DNA from: Pseudomonas azadiae
GTDB taxonomy: Bacteria; Pseudomonadota; Gammaproteobacteria; Pseudomonadales; Pseudomonadaceae
Assembly: GCF_019145355.1 (NCBI RefSeq)
Contig: NZ_JAHSTY010000002.1
Coordinates: 1,178,001 to 1,242,000 of the forward strand
Length of the DNA: 64,000 nt
Reading direction: 5' to 3'
How positions within the stretch are numbered: the first letter of the stretch is position 1; each line of letters opens with the position of its first letter. Both the position numbers and the translations under genes were made by a program. Shown piece by piece: positions 8,210 through 17,095 of this stretch. A model generated the notes under the pieces. It did not search any database, was not told the DNA's origin, and worked only from the letters and a program-made list of their open reading frames with translations.

Positions 8210-8422
8210 TCGCTGTGCGGCGCGTGGGCGACGCTTTGTTGTTGCAGCGATCATCTGCAATGGACGCGGGCAGGTAAATTAGTAAGTTTGTTGCTACAGA
8301 CCTTAAAAAATATCGCTCGCCCGCGTTTTTGCTCCGGTATGTTGCAGGGGTATGAATTGTTAAAAAAAGCGGGCTTTTTATGCACCGGCATGGGGCGAAT
8401 TCCCGCGTTTATGGAGACCTTG

Positions 8423-9334
8423 ATGGCTGCCTACAACCTGCGCCAACTCAGATATTTCGTCACCACGGCCGAGTGCGGCAGCGTCGCCGAGGCCTCGCGC
8501 AAGCTGTATATCGCGCAGCCGTCGGTGTCCACGGCCATCAAGCAGTTGGAGGACAGCTTTGGCGTGCAACTGTTTATCCGCCATCACGCCCAGGGTGTCT
8601 CGCTGACGCCCAGCGGCGCGCGGTTCTATCGCAAGGCACTGGAGCTGCTGCGGGTCGCCCATGAATTCGAACAAAATGCCCTGGCGGACAACGACGTGGT
8701 GGCCGGGCAGATCGATATCGGCTGCTTTGAAACCGTGGCGCCGCTGTACCTGCCACGCTTGATCGCCGGCTTCAAGGCGCGCTGGCCGGGCGTGGAGATC
8801 CGTATTCGCGATGGCGAGCAGCAGGAGCTGGTGCAAGCGCTGACGGCGGGCAGCATCGATGTGGCGATGCTGTTCGAGCACGACCTGGGCGGCACCATCG
8901 AGACCACGCCGTTGATGCCGCCGCAGCAGCCTTACGCGTTGCTGCCGGCGGACCACCGCTTTGCGCAGCAAGCCAAGGTGTCCTTGGCGGACCTGGTGCT
9001 GGAACCGATGATATTGCTGGATGTACTGCCCAGCCGGACTTACTTCGTGAGCATCTTTGAAGAGCGGGGGTTGACGCCGAACATTGTGTTCAGCTCGCCG
9101 TCGATCGAGATGGTGCGGGGGATGGTCGGGCGCGGGTTCGGGTTCTCGATTTTGGTGACCAAGCCGTTCAGCGAGTACACCTATGATGGGCAGAAAGTGG
9201 TGTGTGTGCCGCTGGCCGAGACCGTGACCGGTTCAGGCTTGTCGGCAGTCTGGCTAAGGCGTGCGCCGCTGACCAAGCCGGTGCAATTGTTTGTGGATTA
9301 TTGCCGGGAAGAGCTGGCCAGGCTCTTGGGGTGA
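8423..9334 (+). CDS. LysR-family transcriptional regulator
   Basis: A 303-residue LTTR. The winged helix-turn-helix occupies the first ~65 residues (LRQLRYFVTTAECGSVAEASRKLY, then QPSVSTAIKQLED). A periplasmic-binding-protein-like effector domain follows (about 90-300). I chose the ATG at 8423 because it follows GGAG at good distance and gives the usual family length; the frame is open from 8288. The gene is divergent from the NCS1 permease and convergent with the amidohydrolase operon, so it likely regulates uptake and perhaps breakdown of the same compound. Confidence 0.9.
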   Translation: MAAYNLRQLRYFVTTAECGSVAEASRKLYIAQPSVSTAIKQLEDSFGVQLFIRHHAQGVSLTPSGARFYRKALELLRVAHEFEQNALADNDVVAGQIDIGCFETVAPLYLPRLIAGFKARWPGVEIRIRDGEQQELVQALTAGSIDVAMLFEHDLGGTIETTPLMPPQQPYALLPADHRFAQQAKVSLADLVLEPMILLDVLPSRTYFVSIFEERGLTPNIVFSSPSIEMVRGMVGRGFGFSILVTKPFSEYTYDGQKVVCVPLAETVTGSGLSAVWLRRAPLTKPVQLFVDYCREELARLLG

Positions 9335-9348
9335 GCGCAAGACCAAAA

Positions 9349-9437
9349 TGTGGGAGCGGGCTTGCTCGCGAATGCGGTCGGCCAGTCAAAACAGCAGTGC
9401 CCGACACACCGCATTCGCGAGCAAGCCCGCTCCCACA
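9349..9437. repeat. REP palindrome pair
   Basis: Two inverted copies of the TGTGGGAGCGGGCTTGCTCG element, the same as at 129-217, fill the gap between the convergent LysR and amidohydrolase genes, where they may also help end transcription. Confidence 0.85.
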
Positions 9438-9454
9438 TTAAATAGATACTGCCT

Positions 9455-10600
9455 TCAAAGGCGAATCCAATCCAGCATCCGCCGCAACATCGCATCGCAC
9501 CCCGCCAACTGCTCCAGCTTCACAAACTCATCCGGCTTATGCCCCTGGTCCATGCTCCCTGGCCCGCACACCACCGTGGGAATGCCCACCGCATCGAACA
9601 ACCCACCTTCAGTGCCAAACGCCACCGTGCCGAATGCCCGCGAGCCGCAAAACGCTGCGATCAACTCCGCCGCCTGGCTGCGCTCATCCGTCACCAACCC
9701 GGGATACGCCGACAGCTCGGTAAAACGAATCGCGCTCTGCGCACTCACCGCCCGCATGCGCGGCAGCACGTGCTGCTCGGCGTAGGCCTTGAGTTCGTCC
9801 GCCACCGCGCCGGGGTCCTGGGCCGGCAATGCGCGCACCTCAAAATCAAACCGGCAATCGGCGGGGACGATATTCAGTGCCTTGCCGCCGCTGATCACGC
9901 CGGTCTGCACCGTGCTGAAGGGCGGATCAAAGCGTGCGTCCTGCGTCTCCCGCAACCGCTGCCCGATCCGTCCCAGCTCACCGATCAACGCGGCGGCCTG
10001 TTCGATGGCGTTGACCCCATAGGGCGCATACGCCGAATGGCACGCCTCGCCCTGCACATCGCAGCGCATCGCCAGCTTGCCCTTGTGGCCAAGCACCGGC
10101 TTGAGTTCGGTCGGCTCGCCGATGATGCACAGCAGCGGCTTCACGGGTCGGTCTTCCAGCACGTTGAGCAACGAGCGCACGCCCAGGCAACCTACCTCTT
10201 CGTCGTAAGACAGGGCGATGTGCACCGGCATCCGCAAGGGTGCCTCAACCAGTGCCGGCACCAGCGCCAACACGCAGGCGATATAGCCCTTCATGTCCGC
10301 CGTGCCGCGGCCAAACAGCTTGCCGTCGCGCTCGGTCAGGGCGAACGGCGGCACTGTCCACGGCTGCCCATCCACCGGCACCACATCGGTATGCCCCGAC
10401 AGCACAATGCCCGGCACCTGCGCCGGGCCCACGCTGGCAAACAGATTGGCCTTGCTGCGTTCGGCGTTGAACACCAACTCGCTGGCCACCCCGAACCCTG
10501 CCAGATAATCGCGCACAAACTCGATCAATTGCAGGTTGGATTCGCGGCTGGTGGTGTCAAACCCCACCAGCGTGCGCAGCAGTTCGCGGCTGCTGCTCAT
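9455..10600 (-). CDS. M20 metallo-amidohydrolase, acetylornithine deacetylase-like
   Basis: A 381-residue M20 peptidase-family enzyme. Metal and catalytic residues are visible: SGHTDVVPVD (first His/Asp), GRGTADMKG (bridging Asp), SYDEEVGCLG (catalytic and metal Glu), IIGEPTELKP, and the late His in DQGHKPDEF. The family hydrolyses N-acyl amino acids or related amides in the cytoplasm. The gene is last in an operon and its start overlaps the DUF1028 stop by 4 bases (ATGA). This context, rather than an arginine pathway, argues that its substrate is an intermediate of the neighbouring catabolic genes; the argE name is therefore not used. Confidence 0.85.
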   Translation of the reverse strand: MSSSRELLRTLVGFDTTSRESNLQLIEFVRDYLAGFGVASELVFNAERSKANLFASVGPAQVPGIVLSGHTDVVPVDGQPWTVPPFALTERDGKLFGRGTADMKGYIACVLALVPALVEAPLRMPVHIALSYDEEVGCLGVRSLLNVLEDRPVKPLLCIIGEPTELKPVLGHKGKLAMRCDVQGEACHSAYAPYGVNAIEQAAALIGELGRIGQRLRETQDARFDPPFSTVQTGVISGGKALNIVPADCRFDFEVRALPAQDPGAVADELKAYAEQHVLPRMRAVSAQSAIRFTELSAYPGLVTDERSQAAELIAAFCGSRAFGTVAFGTEGGLFDAVGIPTVVCGPGSMDQGHKPDEFVKLEQLAGCDAMLRRMLDWIRL

Positions 10601-11274
10601 CGCTCGTCTCCGGCCACGCCGTAGCCGGGTGAACGGTCCGGGGCGAGCGCGCGGTCGATGTAGTCCTGCACTTGCGGGCGGTAGGCGTCCCAGAGTTTTT
10701 GCAGTTCACGGATAGGCTGGTCATCGGCCCAGTCCACGCGCAGGTTGATGATCGGCCACGTCAGCTCGCCCACCACCACCAGCGCGGCGGAATGCACCGG
10801 GCCGGCTTCGCCGCCGGCGGCGATGGCGGCGTGCATTGCGGCCAGCAGGCGATCCGCCAATTGGCCTTCGCCTTTTTCGAAGGCCGCGACCATCGCCTCG
10901 ACTACCGCGCGGTCGGCAAGCATATTGCCCGCCGCCACGCACTGTTCGCCCGACACCGCGTTGTGGGTGCCGAGGGTTTCGCTGCCACTGAAATGCACGC
11001 TGCGGCCCAGGTGATCAATCGCCGTCAGTTGCCGGTACTGGCTGTAGCCGTTGCGGGTCAGGGCCTTGTCGACTGCGTCGGCAGGGGCGAGGCCCTGTTC
11101 CAGCAAGTCCAGCACATCCGGGCCCAGCGCCGGCAGCGTAATGTTTTGCGTCGACACCGCACCCACACCGGGCCGCAGCCACGGGCAACGGGCGCCCACG
11201 GCAATGCTCGAGGAACTGATGGCGACGCCCAATTGGCCGGTTTCGGCGCAACGACCGACAATTGAAAAGGTCAT
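10597..11274 (-). CDS. DUF1028 protein (Ntn-hydrolase-like)
   Basis: A 225-residue DUF1028 protein. The start MTFSIVGRCAETGQLGVAISSSSIAVG, the GVGAVSTQN segment and the later SGEQCVAAGNML stretch are typical. The fold belongs to the Ntn-hydrolase type, which suggests amide-bond hydrolysis, but activity is not established for most members. The gene starts 10 bases after the RidA gene stop and overlaps the M20 gene by 4 bases, so the three must be cotranscribed. A small-amide hydrolase role in a degradation pathway fits the neighbours (inference). Confidence 0.85.
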   Translation of the reverse strand: MTFSIVGRCAETGQLGVAISSSSIAVGARCPWLRPGVGAVSTQNITLPALGPDVLDLLEQGLAPADAVDKALTRNGYSQYRQLTAIDHLGRSVHFSGSETLGTHNAVSGEQCVAAGNMLADRAVVEAMVAAFEKGEGQLADRLLAAMHAAIAAGGEAGPVHSAALVVVGELTWPIINLRVDWADDQPIRELQKLWDAYRPQVQDYIDRALAPDRSPGYGVAGDER

Positions 11275-11284
11275 GTGCGGCTCC

Positions 11285-11713
11285 TTACTTGGAATTAACG
11301 GCGATCTCGGGAATAACCGCGATCACATCGATTTCCATCAGCCACTGCGGCTGTCCCAGGGCCGACACCACCAGCCCGGTGGAAATCGGAAACACGCCCT
11401 TGAGCCATTTGCCGACTTCCTGGTACACCGGCTCGCGATAGCGCGGGTCGATCAGGTAGGTGGTGGTCTTGACGATATGGCTGAGGTCGCTGCCGGCTTC
11501 TTCCAACAGTTGCTTGACGTTTTTCATGGCTTGTTCGGCCTGGGCGCGCGGGTCGCCAAGGCCGACCAGGTTACTGTCGAAATCGGTGCCGACCTGACCG
11601 CGTACGTACACGGTATTGCCGGCGCGCACGGCCTGGCACAGGTCGTTGTCCAGGCTCTGGTTGGGGTAGGTGACCTTGGTGTTGAACATGCGGATGCGAG
11701 TGTGAGTGGGCAT
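11285..11713 (-). CDS. RidA family protein (YjgF/UK114)
   Basis: A 142-residue RidA-type protein. RidA proteins form trimers and deaminate reactive enamines/imines; several subfamilies serve specific catabolic pathways. The Arg of the active site is in AVRAGNTVYVRGQVGTD, and the DLSHIVKTTTYLIDPRY segment is typical. The start at 11713 follows GGAG at good distance. It lies between a flavin monooxygenase and DUF1028. In such a setting it may release or hydrolyse an imine produced by oxidation (inference). Confidence 0.88.
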   Translation of the reverse strand: MPTHTRIRMFNTKVTYPNQSLDNDLCQAVRAGNTVYVRGQVGTDFDSNLVGLGDPRAQAEQAMKNVKQLLEEAGSDLSHIVKTTTYLIDPRYREPVYQEVGKWLKGVFPISTGLVVSALGQPQWLMEIDVIAVIPEIAVNSK

Positions 11714-11738
11714 CGAAAAAACTCCGGCAATAAAGGGA

Positions 11739-13028
11739 TCAGGCGCTGACGGGAGATGGGCGCGCCAGCGGGGCGGGTTCGCGGTATTCAAGGTATTGCC
11801 GCTGGATGGCGATGTGGTCGGCCACGTACTTGGCGTCATGCCAGACCCCCCAGATAAACGACGAGCCGCGACGTGACTGCCACGGCAAGCCGAGAAAGTA
11901 GATCCCCGCTTCGCTGGACACGCCGCGCTGGTGCTGCGGCTTGCCGGCGGCGTCGAAGGCCGCGACGTTCAACCAGCTGTAATCCACCGCGAAACCGGTG
12001 GCCCAGATGATGGTGGTGACGCCAGCCTCGGCCAGGTCCAGTTCCAGGATCGGCTGCTGGATGCACTGCGCGTCCGGGAATACACGGCGGGCTTCGGGCT
12101 CCGGCGGCAAGTCCAGGCCGTTGCGCTCGATGTAGGCATCTGCCGCATCCAACAGGGCCAGGTAGTTCTCATCGCCGCGCGCCAGGTTTTCCACCAGGTT
12201 CGGCTGGAAGGTGGCGACGTTGCCGTTGAAGGCTTGCGTCAGGCCGACCAGGACCATGCCTTGCTGGGCCAGCTCGCGGAAGTCAATGGTCTTGCCGCCG
12301 TGGGCGCCGCTGACCGCGATGGTCACGTGCTCACGGCCGGGTTTCATCGCCACCTGGTCCCACTCGCCCAACACGCCGAGCCACCAGCAGAAGTCGCGGT
12401 TGCGGTAGGCGCGGGGCGGGCGGTCGTGGGCCCCGACCGAGAGGTACACCTGGCGGCCAGAGCGTTGCAATTCATCGGCGATCTGTACACCGGACGAGCC
12501 CGCACCCACCACCAGCACGGCGCCGGCCGGCAGTTGCGTAGGGTTGCGATAATCGGCGGAATGAATCTGGTGCAACGCCGTGTCGCTTGGCGCGATGGCC
12601 GGGATCACCGGCTTCTGGAACGGCCCGGTCGCCGCCACGACGCGATTGGCTTCGATCACGCCTTCGCTGGTGTGCACGGTGAAGCCCTGGCGGCCGACAT
12701 TGCGGACAACCGAAAGCACCTCGACACCGGTACGGATCGGCGCATTGAACTGGCGGGCATAGGCTTCGAAGTAATCGGCCACCTGTTCTTTGGGCGCAAA
12801 GCCATCCGGGGCGACGGTGTCGAATGCCAGGCCGGGAAACCGGTCATGCCAGGCCGGCCCGTTGGCCACCAGCGAATCCCAGCGCCCGGTGCGCCAGCGC
12901 TCGGCGATGCGGCTGCGCTCCAGCACCAGGTGCGGCACGCCTTGCTTGCTCAGATGCTCACTCATGGCCACGCCCGCTTGACCGGCGCCCACCACCAAGG
13001 TGTCTGTTTTTGTTATTGCTTGAGTCAT
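11739..13028 (-). CDS. Flavin-dependent monooxygenase (CzcO/FMO-like)
   Basis: A 429-residue flavoprotein. The FAD-binding Rossmann motif GAGQAG is at residues 13-18, and the NADPH-binding motif GAGSSG is near residue 177. A family signature-like stretch ATGFAVDYSWL lies near the C-terminus. The protein is of the class B monooxygenase type, which oxygenates N, S or carbonyl carbons. It is first in the four-gene operon and has about 150 bases of AT-rich upstream DNA. With RidA, DUF1028 and an M20 hydrolase downstream, an N-containing substrate is likely. Exact reaction unknown. Confidence 0.85.
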   Translation of the reverse strand: MTQAITKTDTLVVGAGQAGVAMSEHLSKQGVPHLVLERSRIAERWRTGRWDSLVANGPAWHDRFPGLAFDTVAPDGFAPKEQVADYFEAYARQFNAPIRTGVEVLSVVRNVGRQGFTVHTSEGVIEANRVVAATGPFQKPVIPAIAPSDTALHQIHSADYRNPTQLPAGAVLVVGAGSSGVQIADELQRSGRQVYLSVGAHDRPPRAYRNRDFCWWLGVLGEWDQVAMKPGREHVTIAVSGAHGGKTIDFRELAQQGMVLVGLTQAFNGNVATFQPNLVENLARGDENYLALLDAADAYIERNGLDLPPEPEARRVFPDAQCIQQPILELDLAEAGVTTIIWATGFAVDYSWLNVAAFDAAGKPQHQRGVSSEAGIYFLGLPWQSRRGSSFIWGVWHDAKYVADHIAIQRQYLEYREPAPLARPSPVSA

Positions 13029-13182
13029 GTCTCTGTCCTTGCATCATGCAGTTGGATTCAGCATTGGCATGACTTCAAGGCTAGGGGGAGGGGGGCTATA
13101 AATAAAATATTATTAAGCTGGGAAGTGAGCATAAATATCGGATGCAAGGGGACGCAAGACCGCGCCCCGGCTCGAGTAATGC

Positions 13183-13785
13183 CTACAATTCCCCGGAATA
13201 CTTCACCGCTGCCGCCGCACGCGACGGCACGTCCAGGGTGCGCAACAACGATGACACGTGGATGCGCACGGTAAACGGTGAAATATCCAGGGCCTTGGCG
13301 ATTTCCTTGTTGGTCTTGCCCTGGGCGATCAGGCGCAGCACGTCGTGCTGGCGGGCGGTAAGGGTGTGGGTGTCCAGGGGCAGCAGGCCGGAAGGGGCGA
13401 ACTTGACCAGCACTTCGCCGTCGCGGATGGCCAGTAGCGCCTGGCCGATCTCGTCGGGGGCGATGTTCTTGCCGATGAACCCGTCTGCGCCCAGGGCCAT
13501 TACCCGGTCGATCAGTGCCGGGTCATCCACCATCGACACCACGATCAAGGTGGTGCGCCGCAGTTGCTGGCGCAGCGCTGCCAGTTGGCTCATGCAGGTC
13601 AGGCCGGGGAAACGCAGGTCGAGGATCAGGGTGTCGATCTCGCCGCCCTCGCCGATCAGCGCATGCACCGCTTGCAGGTCGCCGGCCTCCTGCACTTCGG
13701 CCCCGGGCAGCAGGCGCTGCACGGTGCGCAGCATGGCTTCGCGAAACATCGGGTGGTCGTCGGCGATGATGATGCGACCGGTCAT
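13183..13785 (-). CDS. NarL/FixJ-type response regulator
   Basis: A 200-residue response regulator. The receiver domain has the acidic pair Asp9/Asp10, the phosphoacceptor Asp56 in LILDLRF and Lys106 in GFIGKNIAP. A LuxR-type helix-turn-helix follows (LTARQHDVLRLIAQGKTNKEIA to about residue 190). The start at 13785 follows AAGGAG at good spacing. It is divergent from the hybrid histidine kinase at 13902, its probable partner, and lies upstream of the monooxygenase operon in the same direction, so it may drive that operon. Confidence 0.9.
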   Translation of the reverse strand: MTGRIIIADDHPMFREAMLRTVQRLLPGAEVQEAGDLQAVHALIGEGGEIDTLILDLRFPGLTCMSQLAALRQQLRRTTLIVVSMVDDPALIDRVMALGADGFIGKNIAPDEIGQALLAIRDGEVLVKFAPSGLLPLDTHTLTARQHDVLRLIAQGKTNKEIAKALDISPFTVRIHVSSLLRTLDVPSRAAAAVKYSGEL

Positions 13786-13901
13786 GTGGGTGCTCCTTCC
13801 TGGGGCAAGAGTGTGCGGTTGCATGCTACCTTACCGCCGCGCGCCAGACCCGCGTGTGGCGCGCAAGGGATGTGATGACTGCTGCAGAAGGATGTAACAC
13901 C

Positions 13902-15515
13902 ATGAGTCTTGAGACCAACTCCGAACTCGACCAAGCCAACCTGCGCATTGTGGTTGCGGCCATTGCCATCGTCTACATCAGCGCCTTGGGCTTCCTGCCT
14001 GGACAGTCGGTGGACACCTACCTGCCGGTGATCCTGTATATCTTCCTGTTTATGCTGGCCTCCGTCGTGTTGCGCCAAGTGATTGTGCGTTGGCCCGGGC
14101 ATTATCCGGCGCGGCGGATTCTGGGCATGATTCACGACTACACCGGCACCTCGTTCGGCATGGTGGTCGGCGGCGAAGCGGCACTGCCGCTGTATGCGGT
14201 GATGGTGTGGGTCAACCTGGGCAACGGCATGCGCTACGGCTCGCGTTACCTGGCGATTGCCACGGCACTGGCGTTGGCGGCGCTGTTGGTCGTGTACCGG
14301 CTCACGCCGGCGTGGCAGGCGCAACCATTCATGGTGCTGATGCTGATGATCACCAGCACGGTGATCCCGGTGTATGCGCATATCCTGCTGGAACGCACGC
14401 GCAAGGCGTCCGAGCAAGCCATCGCCGCCAACCTGGAAAAATCCCGCTTCCTCGCCCAGGCCAGCCATGACTTGCGCCAGCCCATTCATTCCATCGGCCT
14501 GTTCACCGCCTGCCTGCGCGAAGCCCGGCTTGGCGATGAAGAGCGCCGCCTGGTGGATAACATCGACCGTTCGCTGCTCAATGTGTCGCAATTGTTCCGC
14601 TCGATTCTTGACCTCTACACCCTCGATAACGGCCGCCTGCTGCCCAAATACCAGGTGGTGCACCTGGGTGAGTTTCTCGCCGACCTGGTGCGCCAGAACG
14701 CCGAGGCCGCGCGCTGGGCCGGTGTGGAGTTGCGCTTGCGGCCTTGCACGCACTGGGTGCTGGTCGACCCGGCGCTGTTGGCGACCATGGTGCAGAACGT
14801 GCTGTCCAATTGCTTCAAATACGGCGCGCAACGTCCCGTGCTGATCGGCGTGCGAATGCGCGAGGCGGGCTTGGCGGTGGAGATTCATGACCGGGGCCGA
14901 GGGATAGCGCAGGAGCATCTGTCAAAGGTCTTCGAGGAGTTTTACCGGGTGCGCCACCTGCGTGACAAAGACGTCGAAGGCGTGGGCCTGGGGCTGTCTA
15001 TCGTCAAGCGCCTGGGGCAGTTGATGGGGCTGCAGGTGAGCCTGCGTTCTCGGGTAGGCCATGGCACCTCCGTGAGCCTGAACGGCCTGACCCTGGCGAC
15101 CGCGCCGCGCGCGGTGGCTCCGCGCGACGACCTGCGCCAGGCCGGGCTGTTGACCGGTTTGAAGGTGTGCCTGGTCGAAGATGACCACAACGTGCTGCTT
15201 GCCACCCAGGCGCTGCTGGAACGCTGGGGCTGCGAAGTCCAGGCCGAATCTTCAGGGCTGGACCTGGTCAGCGACTGCGACATCATCGTCGCCGACTACG
15301 ATTTGGGTAACCACGCCACCGGTATCGAATGCATCGATGCGCTGCGTGAGCGGCGTGGCTGGGCGGTCCCGGCGCTGATCCTCACCGGGCACGATGTGGA
15401 GAAAATCCAGGCCGCGTTGCACGATCGACGGATCGCCATTCTCTCCAAGCCCGTGCGTCCGGCGCAATTGCGCGGCAGCCTGCGGGACCTGAGCCAGGCG
15501 CCCGTTACTGAGTGA
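13902..15515 (+). CDS. Membrane hybrid sensor histidine kinase
   Basis: A 537-residue hybrid kinase. Five to six hydrophobic segments (about residues 15-165) form the sensor, with no periplasmic domain. The HisKA box is QASHDLRQPIHSIGLF, a variant common in RpfC-like kinases. The ATPase domain follows (N-box VQNVLSNCFKYG, G-boxes DRGRGI and GVGLGLSIVKRLG). A C-terminal receiver domain starts near VCLVEDDHNV and has its phosphoacceptor in IIVADYDLG. An ATG at 13875 is an alternative start with equal support. It pairs with the divergent response regulator and overlaps the convergent lipoprotein gene by 11 bases. Confidence 0.88.
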   Translation: MSLETNSELDQANLRIVVAAIAIVYISALGFLPGQSVDTYLPVILYIFLFMLASVVLRQVIVRWPGHYPARRILGMIHDYTGTSFGMVVGGEAALPLYAVMVWVNLGNGMRYGSRYLAIATALALAALLVVYRLTPAWQAQPFMVLMLMITSTVIPVYAHILLERTRKASEQAIAANLEKSRFLAQASHDLRQPIHSIGLFTACLREARLGDEERRLVDNIDRSLLNVSQLFRSILDLYTLDNGRLLPKYQVVHLGEFLADLVRQNAEAARWAGVELRLRPCTHWVLVDPALLATMVQNVLSNCFKYGAQRPVLIGVRMREAGLAVEIHDRGRGIAQEHLSKVFEEFYRVRHLRDKDVEGVGLGLSIVKRLGQLMGLQVSLRSRVGHGTSVSLNGLTLATAPRAVAPRDDLRQAGLLTGLKVCLVEDDHNVLLATQALLERWGCEVQAESSGLDLVSDCDIIVADYDLGNHATGIECIDALRERRGWAVPALILTGHDVEKIQAALHDRRIAILSKPVRPAQLRGSLRDLSQAPVTE

Positions 15516-15840
15516 ACCCCTGCAGTGGGTTGCCCCGCGCGCCTTTGGGTTGGCAATAGGCTGCAGGCTTTATCAGGCCAAAGCTCCCTACCGCGTGCAG
15601 TGCTCCACCCACGCCGGTTGAGAGCACGCAGTTATAGTCACCGGACGCGGTGCTGGCGATGTAGTAAGTGGTCATCGAGTCGCTGCGCACATTGGAGATG
15701 CGCTTGACCGGCTCGCCCAGGTTGGTTTCCGACAGCGTCTTGAGACGGTCTTCGGTCGGCTTGATGTTGCTGCAGCCGGCCACGCCGATGATCAAGGCGC
15801 CCAGCAGGGTGAGGCGGGTAACGCAGGAGTGCAGTTTCAT
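15505..15840 (-). CDS. Small lipoprotein
   Basis: A 111-residue protein with a lipoprotein signal: basic start MKLHSCVTR, hydrophobic core and lipobox GVAGC with Cys at residue 23. The mature part (SNIKPTEDRLKTL, then YYIASTASGDYNC) has two further Cys that could form a disulphide. No family is recognised with certainty. It is convergent with the hybrid kinase, and its stop lies inside that gene. Confidence 0.75.
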   Translation of the reverse strand: MKLHSCVTRLTLLGALIIGVAGCSNIKPTEDRLKTLSETNLGEPVKRISNVRSDSMTTYYIASTASGDYNCVLSTGVGGALHAVGSFGLIKPAAYCQPKGARGNPLQGFTQ

Positions 15841-15966
15841 GGTGTTTCATCCTTGGAGTTGTCAGGGTTTTTCCAGCGCGCAGCACGCCTACGCGCGACA
15901 GATGCGCGATGCCAGGGCAGCGTTGGAAGTGCCGGGGAATATAGCGCTGCGGGGGGTAGGGGTCGA

Positions 15967-15984
15967 TTAGCACAAGTGTGCTAA
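15967..15984. promoter_or_regulatory. Perfect palindrome upstream of the GNAT gene, candidate operator
   Basis: TTAGCACA-AG-TGTGCTAA is an 8-2-8 perfect inverted repeat, 32 bases upstream of the acetyltransferase start and in the gap shared with the divergent lipoprotein gene. It has the form of a dimeric repressor site. Confidence 0.4.
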
Positions 15985-16015
15985 TGGCACCATGAGGTCA
16001 TGGAAGGAGATTGAA

Positions 16016-16486
16016 ATGCTGGAGATAAAACGGGCCACCCCGGAGGATGCCCGGGTGGCGTTCGACATTCGTTTGCAGGCTATCCGTAGCCAATGCATCG
16101 GCGCCTATACGCACGAGCAAATGATGAGGTGGACACAGGGCAAAGCCGAGGACGGGTACAGCGCCCTGATCGACAAGTTGTTTTACCTGGGAAGCGTGGA
16201 AGGCCAACCGGTGGTCACCGGCATGCTCGACCGGGACAACAACGAAGTCGGCGCATTGTTTGTGCTGCCTAAGTTCACCGGACGCGGCTATGGCAAGGCG
16301 ATGCTGGATCACCTTGAGCACGTTGCGCGCGGGCTGCAGATTGACACCGTGGTGCTGGATGCGACGTTGAATGCGGCGAGTTTCTACCGGGCGTGTGGGT
16401 ATGTGGGGGATGAAGAGGCGATGTATCACTCGCCCTCGGGGTTGGTGTTGGCGTGTGTTCCGATGACCAAGCGACTGAGTCATTGA
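16016..16486 (+). CDS. GNAT family N-acetyltransferase
   Basis: A 156-residue GNAT protein. The acetyl-CoA binding loop is in VLPKFTGRGYGKAMLDHLE (R/Q-x-x-G-x-G/A type), and the late NAASFYRACGYVGDEE segment is the usual C-terminal beta-bulge region. The ATG at 16016 follows GGAAGGAG. The acceptor substrate is not predictable. A perfect palindrome just upstream suggests a dedicated repressor elsewhere. Confidence 0.88.
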   Translation: MLEIKRATPEDARVAFDIRLQAIRSQCIGAYTHEQMMRWTQGKAEDGYSALIDKLFYLGSVEGQPVVTGMLDRDNNEVGALFVLPKFTGRGYGKAMLDHLEHVARGLQIDTVVLDATLNAASFYRACGYVGDEEAMYHSPSGLVLACVPMTKRLSH

Positions 16487-16570
16487 CTGGACACCGTTCA
16501 ACCTGTGGAAGCTGGCTTGCCTGCGATGGCCATGGGTATCTACACAACTTTCAGAGGCTGACTTCATCCC

Positions 16571-16982
16571 CTGTGGGAGCTGTCGAGCCCCAGCGAGGCT
16601 GCGAGGAGCCCGGCACTGCTGGCGATTTTCATCGCCTGACCCACCGCCTTCGCAGCCTCGCTAAAGCTCGACAGCTCCCACATTCGATCTTCGTAGTTGC
16701 TGAAAGTGTGGCCACAGCGCAAATCCCTGTGGGAGCTGTCGAGCCCCAGCGAGGCTGCGAAGGGGCCGGCACTGCTGGCATGTTCATCGCCTGACCCACC
16801 GCTTTCGCAGCCTCGCTAAAGCTCGACAGCTCCCACATTCGATCTTCGTAGTTGCTGAAAGTGTGGCCACAGCGCAAATCCCTGTGGGAGCTGTCGAGCC
16901 CTAGCGAGGCTGCGAAGGGGCCGGTACTGCTGGCATGCTCATCGCCTGACCCACCGCTTTCGCAGCCTCGCCAAAACCCGAC
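16571..16982. repeat. Cluster of palindromic repeats between two genes
   Basis: At least five alternating copies of the TGTGGGAGCTGTCGAGC / AGCGAGGCTGCGAAGG element are joined by the conserved spacer with CAGCAACTACGAAGATC. A degenerate copy of another element (GAAGCTGGCTTGCCTGCGAT) lies just before, near 16508. Together these fill most of the 609-base gap from 16487 to 17095; the last 110 bases show no clear signal. Confidence 0.8.
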
Positions 16983-17095
16983 AAGGCAATACCCGCCAAT
17001 ACCTGTATCCCACAAAAGCGCTCGATCTGTGTCTATCGTCCATCGTTCCAGCTCGATAGCCTCAAGCCACATTAACCACCACCATCGAGCCCATC

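Noticed and set aside
6886..8277. Plus-strand frame of 463 codons opposite the NCS1 permease
   Set aside because: The translation is rich in His, Arg, Asp and Gln, the mirror of a membrane protein gene; no start signal fits.
9455..10600. Naming the M20 enzyme argE
   Set aside because: Operon partners (monooxygenase, RidA, DUF1028) point to catabolism; family membership alone does not show N-acetylornithine activity.
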